A DNA stretch of 62,872 nucleotides from Deinococcus sp. LM3 (GCF_002017875.1 NZ_MUFV01000006.1:25001-87872), one strand, 5' to 3'; shown: positions 18,689-27,413, numbered from the stretch's first letter. Notes: a model not told the origin generated them from the letters alone. Made by a program: numbers and translations.

Positions 18689-20107
18689 AGAGCGAGGCTT
18701 GTGTCTGGATTCCATCGCAATTCCGCGTATCTCGAAAGGCGAGCGGCTTTGACTTCAACATCCGACACATCAGGGCGCACTGACAACGCACCCGTACTCA
18801 TCCAGTCCTGCCGGACGAGCATCGTTCGTAGGCCGATATTCACACTCGCCACCCGATCCGCGTGACCCCGATGACCACACACCTTACACACGAACTCCAG
18901 TCCAGCCCCAGGGCGGTTCCCCTTCGAGGTGTGGCCGCACTTGTAGCACGCTTGACTGGTGTAGTGGGCCTCCACCCGCACGGCAAGAGAACCGTGCAGT
19001 GGAGCCTTGTACGCCAGCGAAGACTGGAGTTCCGCGAACGACCACTGAGAACGGCGACGCTTGGCCCGCTTGGCCTTCTTGCTGGCCTTCGGGTTCCTGC
19101 GTCCCTCGGTACGGTCGTGGATGTTCGTGAGGTCTTCCAGACCGAAGATCGAGCCTGGAAAGCGGGTCAACAGCATCTTACTCAGAAGGTGGTTGCGATC
19201 AGCGACGAACCGTCTTTCCCGACTGCTGATGGCGACAAGTCGCCGCGTGGCAGAACGGGTGCCTTTGCGCTGGAGGGACTTTCTTGTACGAGCGAACTGG
19301 TCTTTTCGCTGGCGGACTGCCGCCCCCTTCTCGAACAGGCTTTGCCCGTCCTTATCGGTGGCGACGAAGTGATACCGCTGGCCGACATCCACACCCACCA
19401 CGTTCTTGTGATCGGTCGGTCGGGGGTCGGGGAGATCAAGGTTCAGGGCGACGATCAGGAAGTATTGCTTCTTGGACTTCTGGTAGGAGAGCTTGGCTGC
19501 CCCCGTCTCGCAGCCCTGCGCGATGTACTCCAAGTGCTTGGTGTAGCCGTCGAACTCCAGAACGATACGGCCCGCCAGCGTGGAGATGCTGACTCGGCCA
19601 TCCTTCTTCCACGAGTAGTCGCGCTGGTACTGGTACTCCAGCGTGCGGGAGACGAACCTGGGCGCAGCGTCCAGACCCTTGTATCGGCGCTTCGTGAAAC
19701 CGCGTTCTCGGGCCTGAATGTTCTGCTTGAGCTTCGTCCACTGGGTCTTGTAGTTGGCCGCGACCTGCCGTTCCACCGTGCAGGCGAGTTGCGCCCCCAG
19801 CCCGAAACGCTCCCGCAACACTGCGTACGTCTCTTTGTGGAGCTTGGGGGCGCTGCTGGTCTTGTCCATCTCGAACGCCTTCTCGGAGGCGAAGTTCAGA
19901 GCGTCACGGTAGGCCAGAGATACCGCGTCCAGCATCGCCTTCTGTTCCGGCGAGTGGCGCAGTTTCAGCTTGGCGCTGATCGTGACCCTCATAGGAGAAT
20001 TCTTATCACTATGAAGAAAATGACTCAAGAGGCTTCGGCCTCTGTAGCGCCGCCTGCGGCGCCGTCTCCATTTCTGCCCGCGCTGAAGCACGGGGTCTCC
20101 CGGAGTT
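18675..20107 (-). mobile_element. IS200/IS605-group element carrying only tnpB
   Basis: The ends show the subterminal hairpins typical of the group: CCCCGCGCTAAAGAGCGAGG near 18678 and CCCGCGCTGAAGCACGGG near 20077. There is no tnpA (Y1 transposase). The element separates parA from its RHH partner gene. Exact borders are estimated to within about 10 bp. Confidence 0.7.
18685..19992 (-). CDS. tnpB: TnpB RNA-guided nuclease
   Basis: 435 residues from the ATG at 19992 (MRVTISAKLKLRHSPEQ); a longer frame extends upstream only through the element end. The RuvC-like nuclease residues are all present: Asp202 in GVDVGQRYH, Glu286 in FGLEDLTN and Asp379 in HADRVASVNIG. The zinc finger CYKCGHTSKG...CKVCG lies between the last two. 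TnpB proteins cut DNA guided by an omega RNA made from the element's 3' end, helping the element persist. Here the guide would be read across 18685 into parA sequence. There is no TnpA, so it depends on a partner elsewhere. Confidence 0.9.
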   Translation of the reverse strand: MRVTISAKLKLRHSPEQKAMLDAVSLAYRDALNFASEKAFEMDKTSSAPKLHKETYAVLRERFGLGAQLACTVERQVAANYKTQWTKLKQNIQARERGFTKRRYKGLDAAPRFVSRTLEYQYQRDYSWKKDGRVSISTLAGRIVLEFDGYTKHLEYIAQGCETGAAKLSYQKSKKQYFLIVALNLDLPDPRPTDHKNVVGVDVGQRYHFVATDKDGQSLFEKGAAVRQRKDQFARTRKSLQRKGTRSATRRLVAISSRERRFVADRNHLLSKMLLTRFPGSIFGLEDLTNIHDRTEGRRNPKASKKAKRAKRRRSQWSFAELQSSLAYKAPLHGSLAVRVEAHYTSQACYKCGHTSKGNRPGAGLEFVCKVCGHRGHADRVASVNIGLRTMLVRQDWMSTGALSVRPDVSDVEVKAARLSRYAELRWNPDTSLAL

Positions 20108-20111
20108 TCCT

Positions 20112-20435
20112 ATGAGCAAGTTCGGCGGTGCACTGAAGAAGCTCCAGGCCGTCCAGCAGGAGGACAGCGCCGGAAAACCTGAAAACCCGAATACTGGTAA
20201 ACCTGAAGCGGTAACTGCTGCTGGCGCTCCAGCCGAAGCCCCCAAGCGAACCGGAAAACCTGAAAACCTGAAATCAGGTGAGTTGCCCGTAGCCGGTATC
20301 GAGCGTGAGAAGTACAGCACCTACCTCGACTCCGAACTCGTTACCGCCCTCAAGCTCCACGCCGTCCGGCACAAGATGAAACACCACCACGTGGTCGAAG
20401 CGGCCCTCCGCGCGTACCTCAAAGACCAGGAGTGA
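20112..20435 (+). CDS. ribbon-helix-helix partition partner of ParA
   Basis: The 107-residue product starts at ATG 20112 (MSKFGGALKKLQAVQQ). The N-terminal half is a flexible Lys/Pro/Glu-rich linker with repeated GKPEN; the C-terminal half (KYSTYLDSELVTALKLHAVRHKMKHHHVVEAALRAYL) is a ribbon-helix-helix domain. Separated from parA only by the tnpB element, it is the expected ParB-type centromere-binding protein. The linker codons contain the AACCTGAAAAC repeat seen upstream of parA. Confidence 0.75.
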   Translation: MSKFGGALKKLQAVQQEDSAGKPENPNTGKPEAVTAAGAPAEAPKRTGKPENLKSGELPVAGIEREKYSTYLDSELVTALKLHAVRHKMKHHHVVEAALRAYLKDQE

Positions 20436-20614
20436 AGGGTGGCTGCGTGAAGGCGTTTCACGCAGCCACCTGCTGATTCTCCAGCGTTCCCAGGCCCCGG
20501 AGATCAATCGTGTGCTTCTGAAGACGCGGGCTTCTGGACGTTTTAGGCTCAGGGCATGTCTTCTGACGGTTCACCGGGGGTCGTGATCATGAGCGTCGTC
20601 CTGCTGTCATTCAG

Positions 20615-21325
20615 GTGTCTGGCATGGCCATGAAGCTCGCCGTTCCGTTCGCCGTCGATGAGCAGCAGCGTCTGATTCGACCGGCTGACGCGCAGCGCCA
20701 CCACGTGTACTGGTGCCTGCAGTGTGGCCACCGGGTGCACTTCAAGCCGGGTAAGGTCCGGACCGCTCACTTCTTCCACGCGCATGGGAGCCAGTGCTCC
20801 GGCGAGAGCGTCCTGCATCTGGCGGCCAAGCGCGCCTTGGTCGAGGTCCTGCCGGGCCTGACGGAAGTGGGCCTGCTGCTGCCCTGCCGCCACTTCGATT
20901 GTCGTGAGGCAGAACTGGTGGTGTATCCGCTCCCCACCTTCGATCAGGTGCAGGCGGAAGAGACCCTGGGAGAGTACCGGTTGGACGTGGCCCTCCTGCA
21001 AGCGGGGAAGGTGGTTCTGGCCATTGAGGTGTACCACACGCACCGGATCGGCGAGGCCAAGGGCCGGGACCTGCCGGTGCCCTGGATTGAGGTGCCAGCC
21101 CGCGCGGTGCTGGAGAACATGCAGGTGTTCCAGCCGCTGGTCGAGGAGACCGTCACGAAAGCGGATCTGAAACGGGTCAAACCTGCAACGCCGTCTCTGC
21201 AGTGGAGTGCGGTTCAGGTCTTCGATCTGTTCACCCGCTGGCAGGACCTGCTGTTTCAGGGTCGCCGCTCACAGCAGACGGTGCTACCGGACCCGCTGTG
21301 TCAGACCTGTGAACAGACATGGTAG
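20615..21325 (+). CDS. CoiA-like nuclease-domain protein
   Basis: 236 residues; starts at GTG 20615, ATG 20624 or ATG 20630 are all possible. An N-terminal zinc-type motif CLQCGHRVHFKPGKVRTAHFFHA is followed by a PD-(D/E)XK-like core EYRLDVALLQAGKVVLAIEVYHTHRI. This layout matches the competence protein CoiA family, thought to process incoming DNA in recombination. A C-terminal CQTC pair follows. It lies 6 bp upstream of the next gene and probably forms an operon with it. The role on a plasmid is inference. Confidence 0.75.
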   Translation: MSGMAMKLAVPFAVDEQQRLIRPADAQRHHVYWCLQCGHRVHFKPGKVRTAHFFHAHGSQCSGESVLHLAAKRALVEVLPGLTEVGLLLPCRHFDCREAELVVYPLPTFDQVQAEETLGEYRLDVALLQAGKVVLAIEVYHTHRIGEAKGRDLPVPWIEVPARAVLENMQVFQPLVEETVTKADLKRVKPATPSLQWSAVQVFDLFTRWQDLLFQGRRSQQTVLPDPLCQTCEQTW

Positions 21326-21331
21326 AAGGAG

Positions 21332-21958
21332 ATGGAGCGTCGAAGCATGCGGTCCAGAGTGGCTGAGCTCGAAGTGAAGCGCGTCGCAGGCCTTGGTCCT
21401 GTCGCCTGGGTGACCCACCTCACCGTGGAGGAGCGGCGCCTGGAGTCGGCTGCCCGGTTGCGGGCGCTCGACGAAGACCGTGAGCAGCGGGCCAGAGATC
21501 ACGCAGCCAGGCGGGAGGAGGATCTCCGTCGGCAGCGGGCGAAGTACGATGCCCGGCTGATGGAGCCACTGAGCCGGGCGGCGGAGCGGCTTCTGGATGA
21601 GCAGCCGCGCGCGATCCGGGAGGCGCTGACGTACCTCCGGGCGGAACTGCGGGACTTCAGCGTCCTGGAGGGGCGCATGCTGGTCGTGAAGGACTGCCAG
21701 AAGTGCGGAGTCAGACTGGTGCACATCGATACGGCCGAGTACTTTGGCACACTCGGGGTGTACGGCAGGTTGCTGAGGTACTGGAAGAAACCGGGCGCGG
21801 GCCGGGGCTGGGTGTTCAACGTCTGCCAGGCGTGTGGTGAGTGGCAGAAACGCGATACGGATGGACTCTCCTGGCGCTCGGCCATCAGCATTGACGGATA
21901 CGTGTTTGTGGAAGTGCTGCGAGCATTCGGGCAGCTGCCAGCACCAGAAAGAAGGTAG
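21332..21958 (+). CDS. hypothetical zinc-ribbon protein next to coiA-like gene
   Basis: 208 residues. The first half is an Arg/Glu-rich helical, probably coiled-coil stretch (RALDEDREQRARDHAARREEDLRRQ). The second half has two CxxC pairs (DCQKCGVRL and VCQACGEWQ) about 50 residues apart, a likely zinc site. It starts 6 bp after the CoiA-like gene. No family is recognised. The pairing suggests a DNA-binding helper of the nuclease. Confidence 0.6.
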   Translation: MERRSMRSRVAELEVKRVAGLGPVAWVTHLTVEERRLESAARLRALDEDREQRARDHAARREEDLRRQRAKYDARLMEPLSRAAERLLDEQPRAIREALTYLRAELRDFSVLEGRMLVVKDCQKCGVRLVHIDTAEYFGTLGVYGRLLRYWKKPGAGRGWVFNVCQACGEWQKRDTDGLSWRSAISIDGYVFVEVLRAFGQLPAPERR

Positions 21959-22350
21959 GCTGGGTTTCAAAAGTTTTCGAGACACGGTCAGGCGTTCGAA
22001 GCGCGCCTGGCGGGTGTCGCGGCCTCCAGGGCCTGTACGATTGCCGACATGCGCGCCGGCGCTGCCTGCGCCGATGCCCTTCGCAGGCAGCGGCTGACCC
22101 TCCGCGCCGTCGACGTGCAGGTGGACGCCCACAGCTTCCGCGCCCGTCAGGGCGGACTCTGGAACACTGTGGAGGTTAGACGCGTCCTGGACGGAAAAAA
22201 TCCAGCTCACATGGGAGGGGTCCGGATAGCGTTGACGGATCCTGCATACCGCGCTATAGTTAAGGAATCAAGGCGACCTCCGGGTCGCCTTCTTCCATTT
22301 ACCTTGCGATCTCCCTTCCCGCGCCTGCGGACAGCTCTCGCGCCGCTTTA
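21959..22350. other. intergenic region with terminator
   Basis: No supported gene. The main feature is the hairpin at 22270-22291. The right edge is the TA of the IS630 copy at 22351. Confidence 0.5.
22270..22291 (+). terminator. hairpin terminator
   Basis: AAGGCGACC pairs with GGTCGCCTT around the loop TCCG, followed by TCTTCCATTT. It lies downstream of the CoiA-like operon. Confidence 0.7.
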
Positions 22351-23402
22351 TTGACAACGGCTTAAATTGAAGTCGCCGCCATGAGGCGCTGTGGCAACTG
22401 GATGTACCGAATCCTCTGCCATCCCGCACGCAGTCGTGTCCTCAGTTCCTTTGTCGTCCTAGCGCAGAAATTCCCCAAGACATTCCGCTTCACGTAGGCC
22501 CAGACCTTCTCAATCGGATTGAACTCCGGTGAATACGGTGGCAGGTACACCAGCGAGAGCCGATCCTGCGTCTCCACGAAGGCCGAGACGGCCTTCGCAC
22601 GGTGAATCGCGGCATTGTCCAACACCACCACCAGTTCGCCCGTCACGTGCTTCAGAAGGTGGTTCAGAAACGCCAGCACGTCACCCGTCTTGACCGCTCC
22701 TGTCTGGGTCCGCTGGAGAAATTGCCCGTTCGACGTGATGGCCCCAATCGTTGAAAGCTTCTGCCAACTGGCCGGAAGACGCACCACGGGCGTCTTCCCC
22801 CGTTTTGCCCATGTCCGTCGGAGCACGCCCTTCAGACTGAAGCCCACTTCATCGAGGTAGACGAGCGTGGCGCCCTGCGCGATCTTTTTTTTCGACACCC
22901 GGACGCGTGGTCTGCACCCAGGTCCGTACGGCCTCCTCGTTCTGTTCCAGCGCCCCTTTACCGGGTTTCTGGGGCGAGAATCCCAGGCGATGGAGCACCT
23001 TGCGAACGTGGTCGACGTGGTACCACACGTCCAGGTGCCGCCCGATGACTTCGCGGACACGAGCGGTGGTCCAGGTGGAGTCGGGAAAGCCGTGTGCCAG
23101 GGCACCCTCCTGCAGGAGGGTGCTGATCTTCTGCTGCCCCTCCGGGGTCAGGCGGGCGGGCCGACCCGTCGTGGGGGTGGCCTCCAGGCCACCCTGGCGT
23201 TTGAGCCGCTCTTTCCAGGTGTAGACGGTGTGGATCGAGACGCCGAAGTGATCCGCGATCTGCTGGTTGGTGTGTCCACCGGCCTGAATCATGTTCAGTG
23301 CGGCGAGTCGCCGTTCTTCGAGCTGGGCGCGGGTGTACTTGGAGGGGTGCCACGGTGCCATGTCATAGCCAGTCTAGCAACCTAAATTTCTACCGTTATC
23401 AA
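22351..23402 (-). mobile_element. IS630-family element, copy A (1052 bp)
   Basis: The ends TTGACAACGG and TTGATAACGG (inverted) are flanked by TA on both sides (22349-22350, 23403-23404), the target duplication of IS630. It has the same length and is nearly the same sequence as the copy at 25565-26616, which lies in the opposite orientation. Confidence 0.9.
22362..23361 (-). CDS. IS630-family transposase in two frames, copy A
   Basis: The first frame (23361-22849, from MAPWHPSKYTRAQLEE) gives helix-turn-helix domains (TNQQIADHFGVSIHTVYTWKERL) and the linker WYHVDHVRKVLHRLGFSPQKP. At an A8 run (complement of 22886-22893) the frame ends, and the overlapping frame gives the DDE domain: VYLDEVGFSL, VVVLDNAAIHRA and LPPYSPEFNPIEKVWAYVKR. 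Frameshifting at the A run would give one protein of about 330 residues. All catalytic residues are present, so it is likely functional. Confidence 0.85.
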
Positions 23403-23404
23403 TA

Positions 23405-23677
23405 GATCCCAATGGAGAAGCGAAGTTCAATACCGCCTTCGGTTTCGGAAACAATCGTCTGATCTTCGTCTCGAGTGATCAGAATAAGCCTGCGGTCGAG
23501 CTGAAGGCCTTCTGTGACGTCTTTCTGGGTTTGAACGCGACGGCAGGCGCCCAGTGGACGGACGGGGCGAGTGCCGCTGGCCTGGTTTACGCCGGCGATC
23601 ATAAAAATCCGACGAACACACCCTTCATGGATGGTGCCCGGAAGGTGCTGACCGGTCTGGGTGTCACGAAAGAATAA
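23405..23677 (+). pseudogene. C-terminal gene fragment, possibly phosphodiester glycosidase (DUF2233/NAGPA-like)
   Basis: The open frame emerges directly from the IS630 copy and ends at TAA 23677. It reads FNTAFGFGNNRLIFVSSDQ...LKAFCDVFLGLNATAGAQWTDGASAAGLVYAGD. The D-G-x-S-A-A block after a helix matches the LDGGxSA signature of phosphodiester-glycosidase domains, a tentative identification. The 5' part does not occur on the other side of the IS, so a rearrangement removed it. Confidence 0.5.
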
Positions 23678-23679
23678 GG

Positions 23680-24132
23680 GTGGCGAACTACAGTGACGAC
23701 ATGGAACAGGTCATGAGGCAATCATCCATACAAGACGTCCCCCTAGCACTGCGCCGGGCGCTGACGTACACATTGAGTAGCGTCATCGTCTTCTTGTTGG
23801 TCCTGCTCGCCCTTCGGTATGGCGAAGCGTTCCGTTTGAATGAGGCGTGGTACAGTCCTCAGGCCTTGTGGCGCAACATAGAAGCCACGTGGCCAGACTT
23901 CCTCCGCCTGGGCCTCCTGACCTTGTTCCCAGCGGCGTTGCTCAGCGCATTTGGCCGCACGGCCTGGACACAACACGGCCTTGCTGCCCTGGTGACGGCT
24001 GCACTCCTGACTTTGTGGAGCACGCTGGGTGGATTCGGGGGAACGCTCGCCCTCCTTCCAGCGGCGCTCGGTGGCATTGCGCTTGTCGCTGCTGCAACGG
24101 CGCTGTGGCATGCTTCGAGACGCTTACACTGA
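23680..24132 (+). CDS. predicted membrane protein
   Basis: 150 residues from GTG 23680, or 143 from ATG 23701 (MEQVMRQSSIQ). About three to four hydrophobic segments are seen: ALTYTLSSVIVFLLVLLAL, FLRLGLLTLFPAALLSAF, GLAALVTAALLTLWST and LALLPAALGGIALVAAATAL. It starts 3 bp after the gene fragment and may once have been its operon partner. No family is recognised. Confidence 0.55.
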   Translation: MANYSDDMEQVMRQSSIQDVPLALRRALTYTLSSVIVFLLVLLALRYGEAFRLNEAWYSPQALWRNIEATWPDFLRLGLLTLFPAALLSAFGRTAWTQHGLAALVTAALLTLWSTLGGFGGTLALLPAALGGIALVAAATALWHASRRLH

Positions 24133-24189
24133 GGATCAAACGCCTCGAAAGGCATGAAGGAAGGTACCTCATCAATAGTGCGGACAGGT

Positions 24190-24335
24190 TCAAGCGGCTT
24201 TAACGCCAAGATCCAGCGGCCTGGACGGATGTTCCTCCAATTCAACGAATCGCTGTGACAAACCCAGATTGGCCATCATTCGCGAGGCGAACAGCCGGTT
24301 AAACGCGCGTCGTTTCACATCCTCGTACGGGTAAT
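24190..24335 (-). pseudogene. possible C-terminal gene fragment cut by the IS982 element
   Basis: A minus-strand frame comes out of the IS982 end and reads YPYEDVKRRAFNRLFASRM, then LGVKAA and stop. Its codon choice fits the host. It has no recognisable domain and no upstream part. Confidence 0.3.
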
Positions 24336-25252
24336 AACCTCGGGTGCTAGGGGTTGGCGACGAGACAGAAAAAGCGGAAGCTCCGGTATGCCTACCAAAG
24401 AACTTCCGCTGCACCAGTCTACTGTGACCGACCTCTTCACGATCATTTACGTCTACGTCGACGACTACCTCAAGGCCGCTGCCCGCAGCGGCCTGTTCAC
24501 ATTACCCGACGAACCCAACCAGAAGGCCAGTTACGCCGAGCTCATGACCATCGCACTCGTCGGTGAACTCCTCCACCAGCCCTCGGCACAGCAGTGGTTC
24601 GCTCAGGTACGCGTCACCTACACCTTCCTCTTTCCCTCCTGACCCGATCGCTCCCGGTATCTCCGCATCCAACTGAACCTTGAGCGGATCTATGCCGACC
24701 TCGCGCTCCGATTGCCCCACTTCGATGACGACACCGTCTATGTCATCGACAGCAAACCGCTCGTGTACTGCGTTGGAGCCCGACACAAACGGCCAAGGAG
24801 CATGACCACCGCGACGAGTGGCCGCGGCGGACACGGTGGATACGGCAGAACCGGCTTCTTCTACGGGTTCAAGCTGCATGCCGTGATCGTCGATCACGGC
24901 ATGCTCGTGCGCTTTGCTATTGTCCCTGGGAGAGAGGGAGACCCACCCGTGGCACGGGCGCTCTTGGATCCCCAGGAAGCGGCGTTGGTCCTGGGCGATC
25001 GAGGGTACCAGGGCTGTGGCGTGTATGCCCAGCCGAAGAAAAACTTCAAGAAGCCACGCCACTGGTGGGGGGCGATGCGATGGGTGAGGAAAACGATCGA
25101 GACTGTTTTTTCACGTCTGGATCGTTCTTTTCACTTGATGTTGCCACAGTTGAATTCGGAGAGATCCATTCGGGCACACGTGTGTCGCAAGATCGCCGCC
25201 CACAACTTGGGCCTCTATTTCGGAGGCTACTGAACCCCTAGCACCCGAGGTT
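24336..25252 (+). mobile_element. IS982-family element with damaged transposase (917 bp)
   Basis: Inverted ends AACCTCGGGTGCTAGGGGTT match perfectly at both sides (24336-24355 and 25233-25252). It is inserted next to the start of an IS1182-type element. Confidence 0.8.
24388..25233 (+). pseudogene. IS982-family transposase, frameshifted
   Basis: The N-terminal part (24388-24642: TVTDLFTIIYVYVDDYLKAA...ELMTIALVGELL) is typical of IS982. The frame is lost near 24635 and resumes as RYLRIQLNLERIYADLALRLP, VYVIDSKPLVYC (Asp), FYGFKLHAVI, LVLGDRGYQG (Asp) and RKTIETVFSRLD (Glu). A single-base change accounts for the break. As read, no active transposase is made. Confidence 0.8.
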
Positions 25253-25319
25253 AATAACATTCGGCTTTGTTGGCGAATTCGGGGATCGTCAAATTCATGA
25301 CTCGGGTTCACACTGAGCC

Positions 25320-25562
25320 ATGAGCCTACAACCAAAATCTGTCAGTGAGGTTCCCGCCGAAACGGCTCGTGTCGCTCGCGCTGCCTTTCGCAAAGGGAAT
25401 CCATACCTGCGATTTCGGGATGAGTTCGGTTCGCTCTTCACCGACCAAGACTTCGTTCAGCTCTACCCGCGTCGGGGACAACCCGCGTTTTCCCCCAGTC
25501 AGCTCGCTCTCGTGACCCTCGTACAGTTCGCAGAGAACCTGACTGATCGCCGGATGGCCGAC
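25320..25562 (+). pseudogene. IS1182-family transposase, N-terminal fragment
   Basis: MSLQPKSVSEVPAETARVARAAFRKGNPYLRFRDEF...SPSQLALVTLVQFAENLTDRRMADY is the characteristic IS1182 N-terminus. It is cut at residue 81 by the TA-flanked IS630 copy B, and the rest is absent on the far side. The upstream GCTTTGTTGGCGAATTC (25264-25280) resembles the inner ends of the 141-bp MITEs. Confidence 0.8.
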
Positions 25563-25564
25563 TA

Positions 25565-26616
25565 TTGATAACGGTAGAAATTTAGGTTGCTAAACTGACC
25601 TGGACATGGCACCGTGGCAACCCTCCAAGTACACCCGCGCCCAGCTCGAAGAACGGCGACTCGCCGCACTGAACATGATTCAGGCCGGTGGACACACCAA
25701 CCAGCAGATCGCGGATCACTTCGGCGTCTCGATCCACACCGTCTACACCTGGAAAGAGCGGCTCAAACGCCAGGGTGGCCTGGAAGCCACTCCCACCACG
25801 GGTCGGCCCGCCCGCCTGACCCCGGAGGGGCAGCAGAAGATCAGCACCCTCCTGCAGGAGGGTGCCCTGGCACACGGCTTTCCCGACGCCACCTGGACCA
25901 CCGCTCGTGTCCGCGAAGTCATCGGGCGGCACCTGGGCGTGTGGTACCACGTCGACCATGTCCGCAAGGTGCTCCATCGCCTGGGATTCTCGCCCCAGAA
26001 ACCTGGGAAAGGGGCGCTGGAACAGAACGAGGAGGCCGTACGGACCTGGGTGCAGACCACGCGCCCGGGTGTCGAAAAAAAAGGTCGCTCAGGGCGCCAC
26101 GCTCGTCTACCTCGATGAAGTGGGCTTCAGTCTGAAAGGCGTGCTCCGACGGACATGGGCACAACGGGGGAAGACGCCCGTGGTGCGTCTTCCGGCCAGT
26201 TGGCAGAAGCTCTCAACGCTTGGGGCCATCACGTCGAACGGGCAATTTCTCCAGCGGACCCAGACAGGAGCGGTCAAGACGGGTGATGTGCTGGCGTTCC
26301 TGAACCACCTGCTGAAGCACGTGACGGGCGAACTGGTGGTGGTGCTGGACAATGCCGCGATTCACCGGGCGAAGGCCGTCTCGGCCTTCGTGGAGACGCA
26401 GGCTCGGCTCTCGCTGGTGTACCTGCCACCGTATTCACCGGAGTTCAATCCGATTGAGAAGGTCTGGGCCTACGTGAAGCGGAACGTCTTGGGAAATTTC
26501 TGCGCCAGGACGACAAAGGAACTGAGGACACGGCTGCGTGCGGGATGGCAGAGGATTCGGTACATCCAGTTGCCGCAGCGCCTCATGGCGGCGACTTCAA
26601 TTTAAACCGTTATCAA
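25565..26616 (+). mobile_element. IS630-family element, copy B (1052 bp)
   Basis: The ends TTGATAACGG are inverted and flanked by TA (25563-25564 and 26617-26618). It is identical in length to copy A at 22351-23402 and differs from it at only scattered positions, in inverted orientation. Confidence 0.9.
25606..26605 (+). CDS. IS630-family transposase in two frames, copy B
   Basis: The first frame 25606-26118 and the overlapping frame to 26605 encode the same protein as copy A, with an A8 run at 26075-26082 as frameshift site. Catalytic blocks VYLDEVGFSL, VVVLDNAAIHRA and PEFNPIEKVWAYVKR are intact. Differences from copy A in the first frame include HLGVWYHVDH for HLDVWYHVDH. Confidence 0.85.
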
Positions 26617-26839
26617 TAATGCGCGCCCGGGCACTTCCCTGGACCTGTGAATTGCTCCAGTACGGGGCTGTGGCCTGTCAGATGACCCCTTCAGTATCCA
26701 GCCCTTGCTGACGCCTCTCTTCAGGAATCTATTCACGTCAAACGCCTGATCTGTTCAAACCATCCGTGGCGCGTTCCGGCGTAGGCTGAGGGCAGTCATC
26801 GCTGGATGAACGCCGGTCTCTCACCATCAGGAGTTGCAC

Positions 26840-27361
26840 ATGCCTGCCACTGCCATCCGTTCAACGATTCGTGTCAACGTCCTGCAGGCCAGTGCGCGTA
26901 TTAATCCCGGCCTGATCGAGACCGTGCCGGTGGTAGTGCGTATGCTCGATACACATGGGATTTCCCGCGTTCACCAGTCCATTCTCCTGGGGCTGTCAGT
27001 CGGAGCGGTAGCCCGGTCGCTGAAAGGACAGCTTCCGAGGAGGCTCAATCAGGACCAGATCACTCGCCTGAGCCTCGCGGCCAACGTGCATGTGCATCTG
27101 CACCGTCTCTACAGCGAGCATGCAGCGTCGCAGTGGATGACGCGTTCCAGCCAGCGCCATCCGTTCCTGGGGCTCTCCCCTCTCGCATACGCTCTGGAAC
27201 GCGGCATTCCGGGTCTGGTGACCATCTATGAAATGCTACTCAGTGATATGACGGACTACCCCACCACCACGCTGGCTGAACGGGAGGCCGGTGAGCGGTT
27301 CACCCTGGTGATCCGCGCTGATCTGGACCGACTGACACGCTCCGTGGAAGGTTCCGGCTGA
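26840..27361 (+). CDS. MbcA/ParS/Xre-type antitoxin (DUF2384-like)
   Basis: 173 residues from ATG 26840 after CAGGAG. The middle helix-turn-helix (GISRVHQSILLGLSVGAVARSLKG) is followed by RLSLAANVHVHLHRLYS, then QRHPFLGLSPLAYALERGIPGLVTIYEML, the layout of the Xre/MbcA/ParS toxin-binding domain that normally pairs with RES-domain toxins. No RES toxin gene is adjacent: the next gene is convergent and regulatory. It may be an orphan antitoxin or an autonomous regulator. Family assignment rests on motif order. Confidence 0.6.
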   Translation: MPATAIRSTIRVNVLQASARINPGLIETVPVVVRMLDTHGISRVHQSILLGLSVGAVARSLKGQLPRRLNQDQITRLSLAANVHVHLHRLYSEHAASQWMTRSSQRHPFLGLSPLAYALERGIPGLVTIYEMLLSDMTDYPTTTLAEREAGERFTLVIRADLDRLTRSVEGSG

Positions 27362-27413
27362 CCGCTGATGCCGTGTCTCTCCGGACTGTTGACGGCCTGA
27401 GTCGATTGCGTGC

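Noticed and set aside
18862..20115. Plus-strand open frame of 417 codons opposite tnpB
   Set aside because: TnpB on the minus strand has all RuvC and zinc-finger residues; the antisense frame has none.
22049..22354. Plus-strand frame of 101 codons before the IS630 copy
   Set aside because: It runs through the hairpin terminator, is Arg/Ala-rich, and has no ribosome site.
25253..25319. A frame (MNLTIPEFANKAE) that would join the minus-strand fragment at 24190-24335 if the IS982 element were removed
   Set aside because: The codons come from the inverted-repeat sequence next to the IS1182 fragment, so the apparent junction is probably coincidental.
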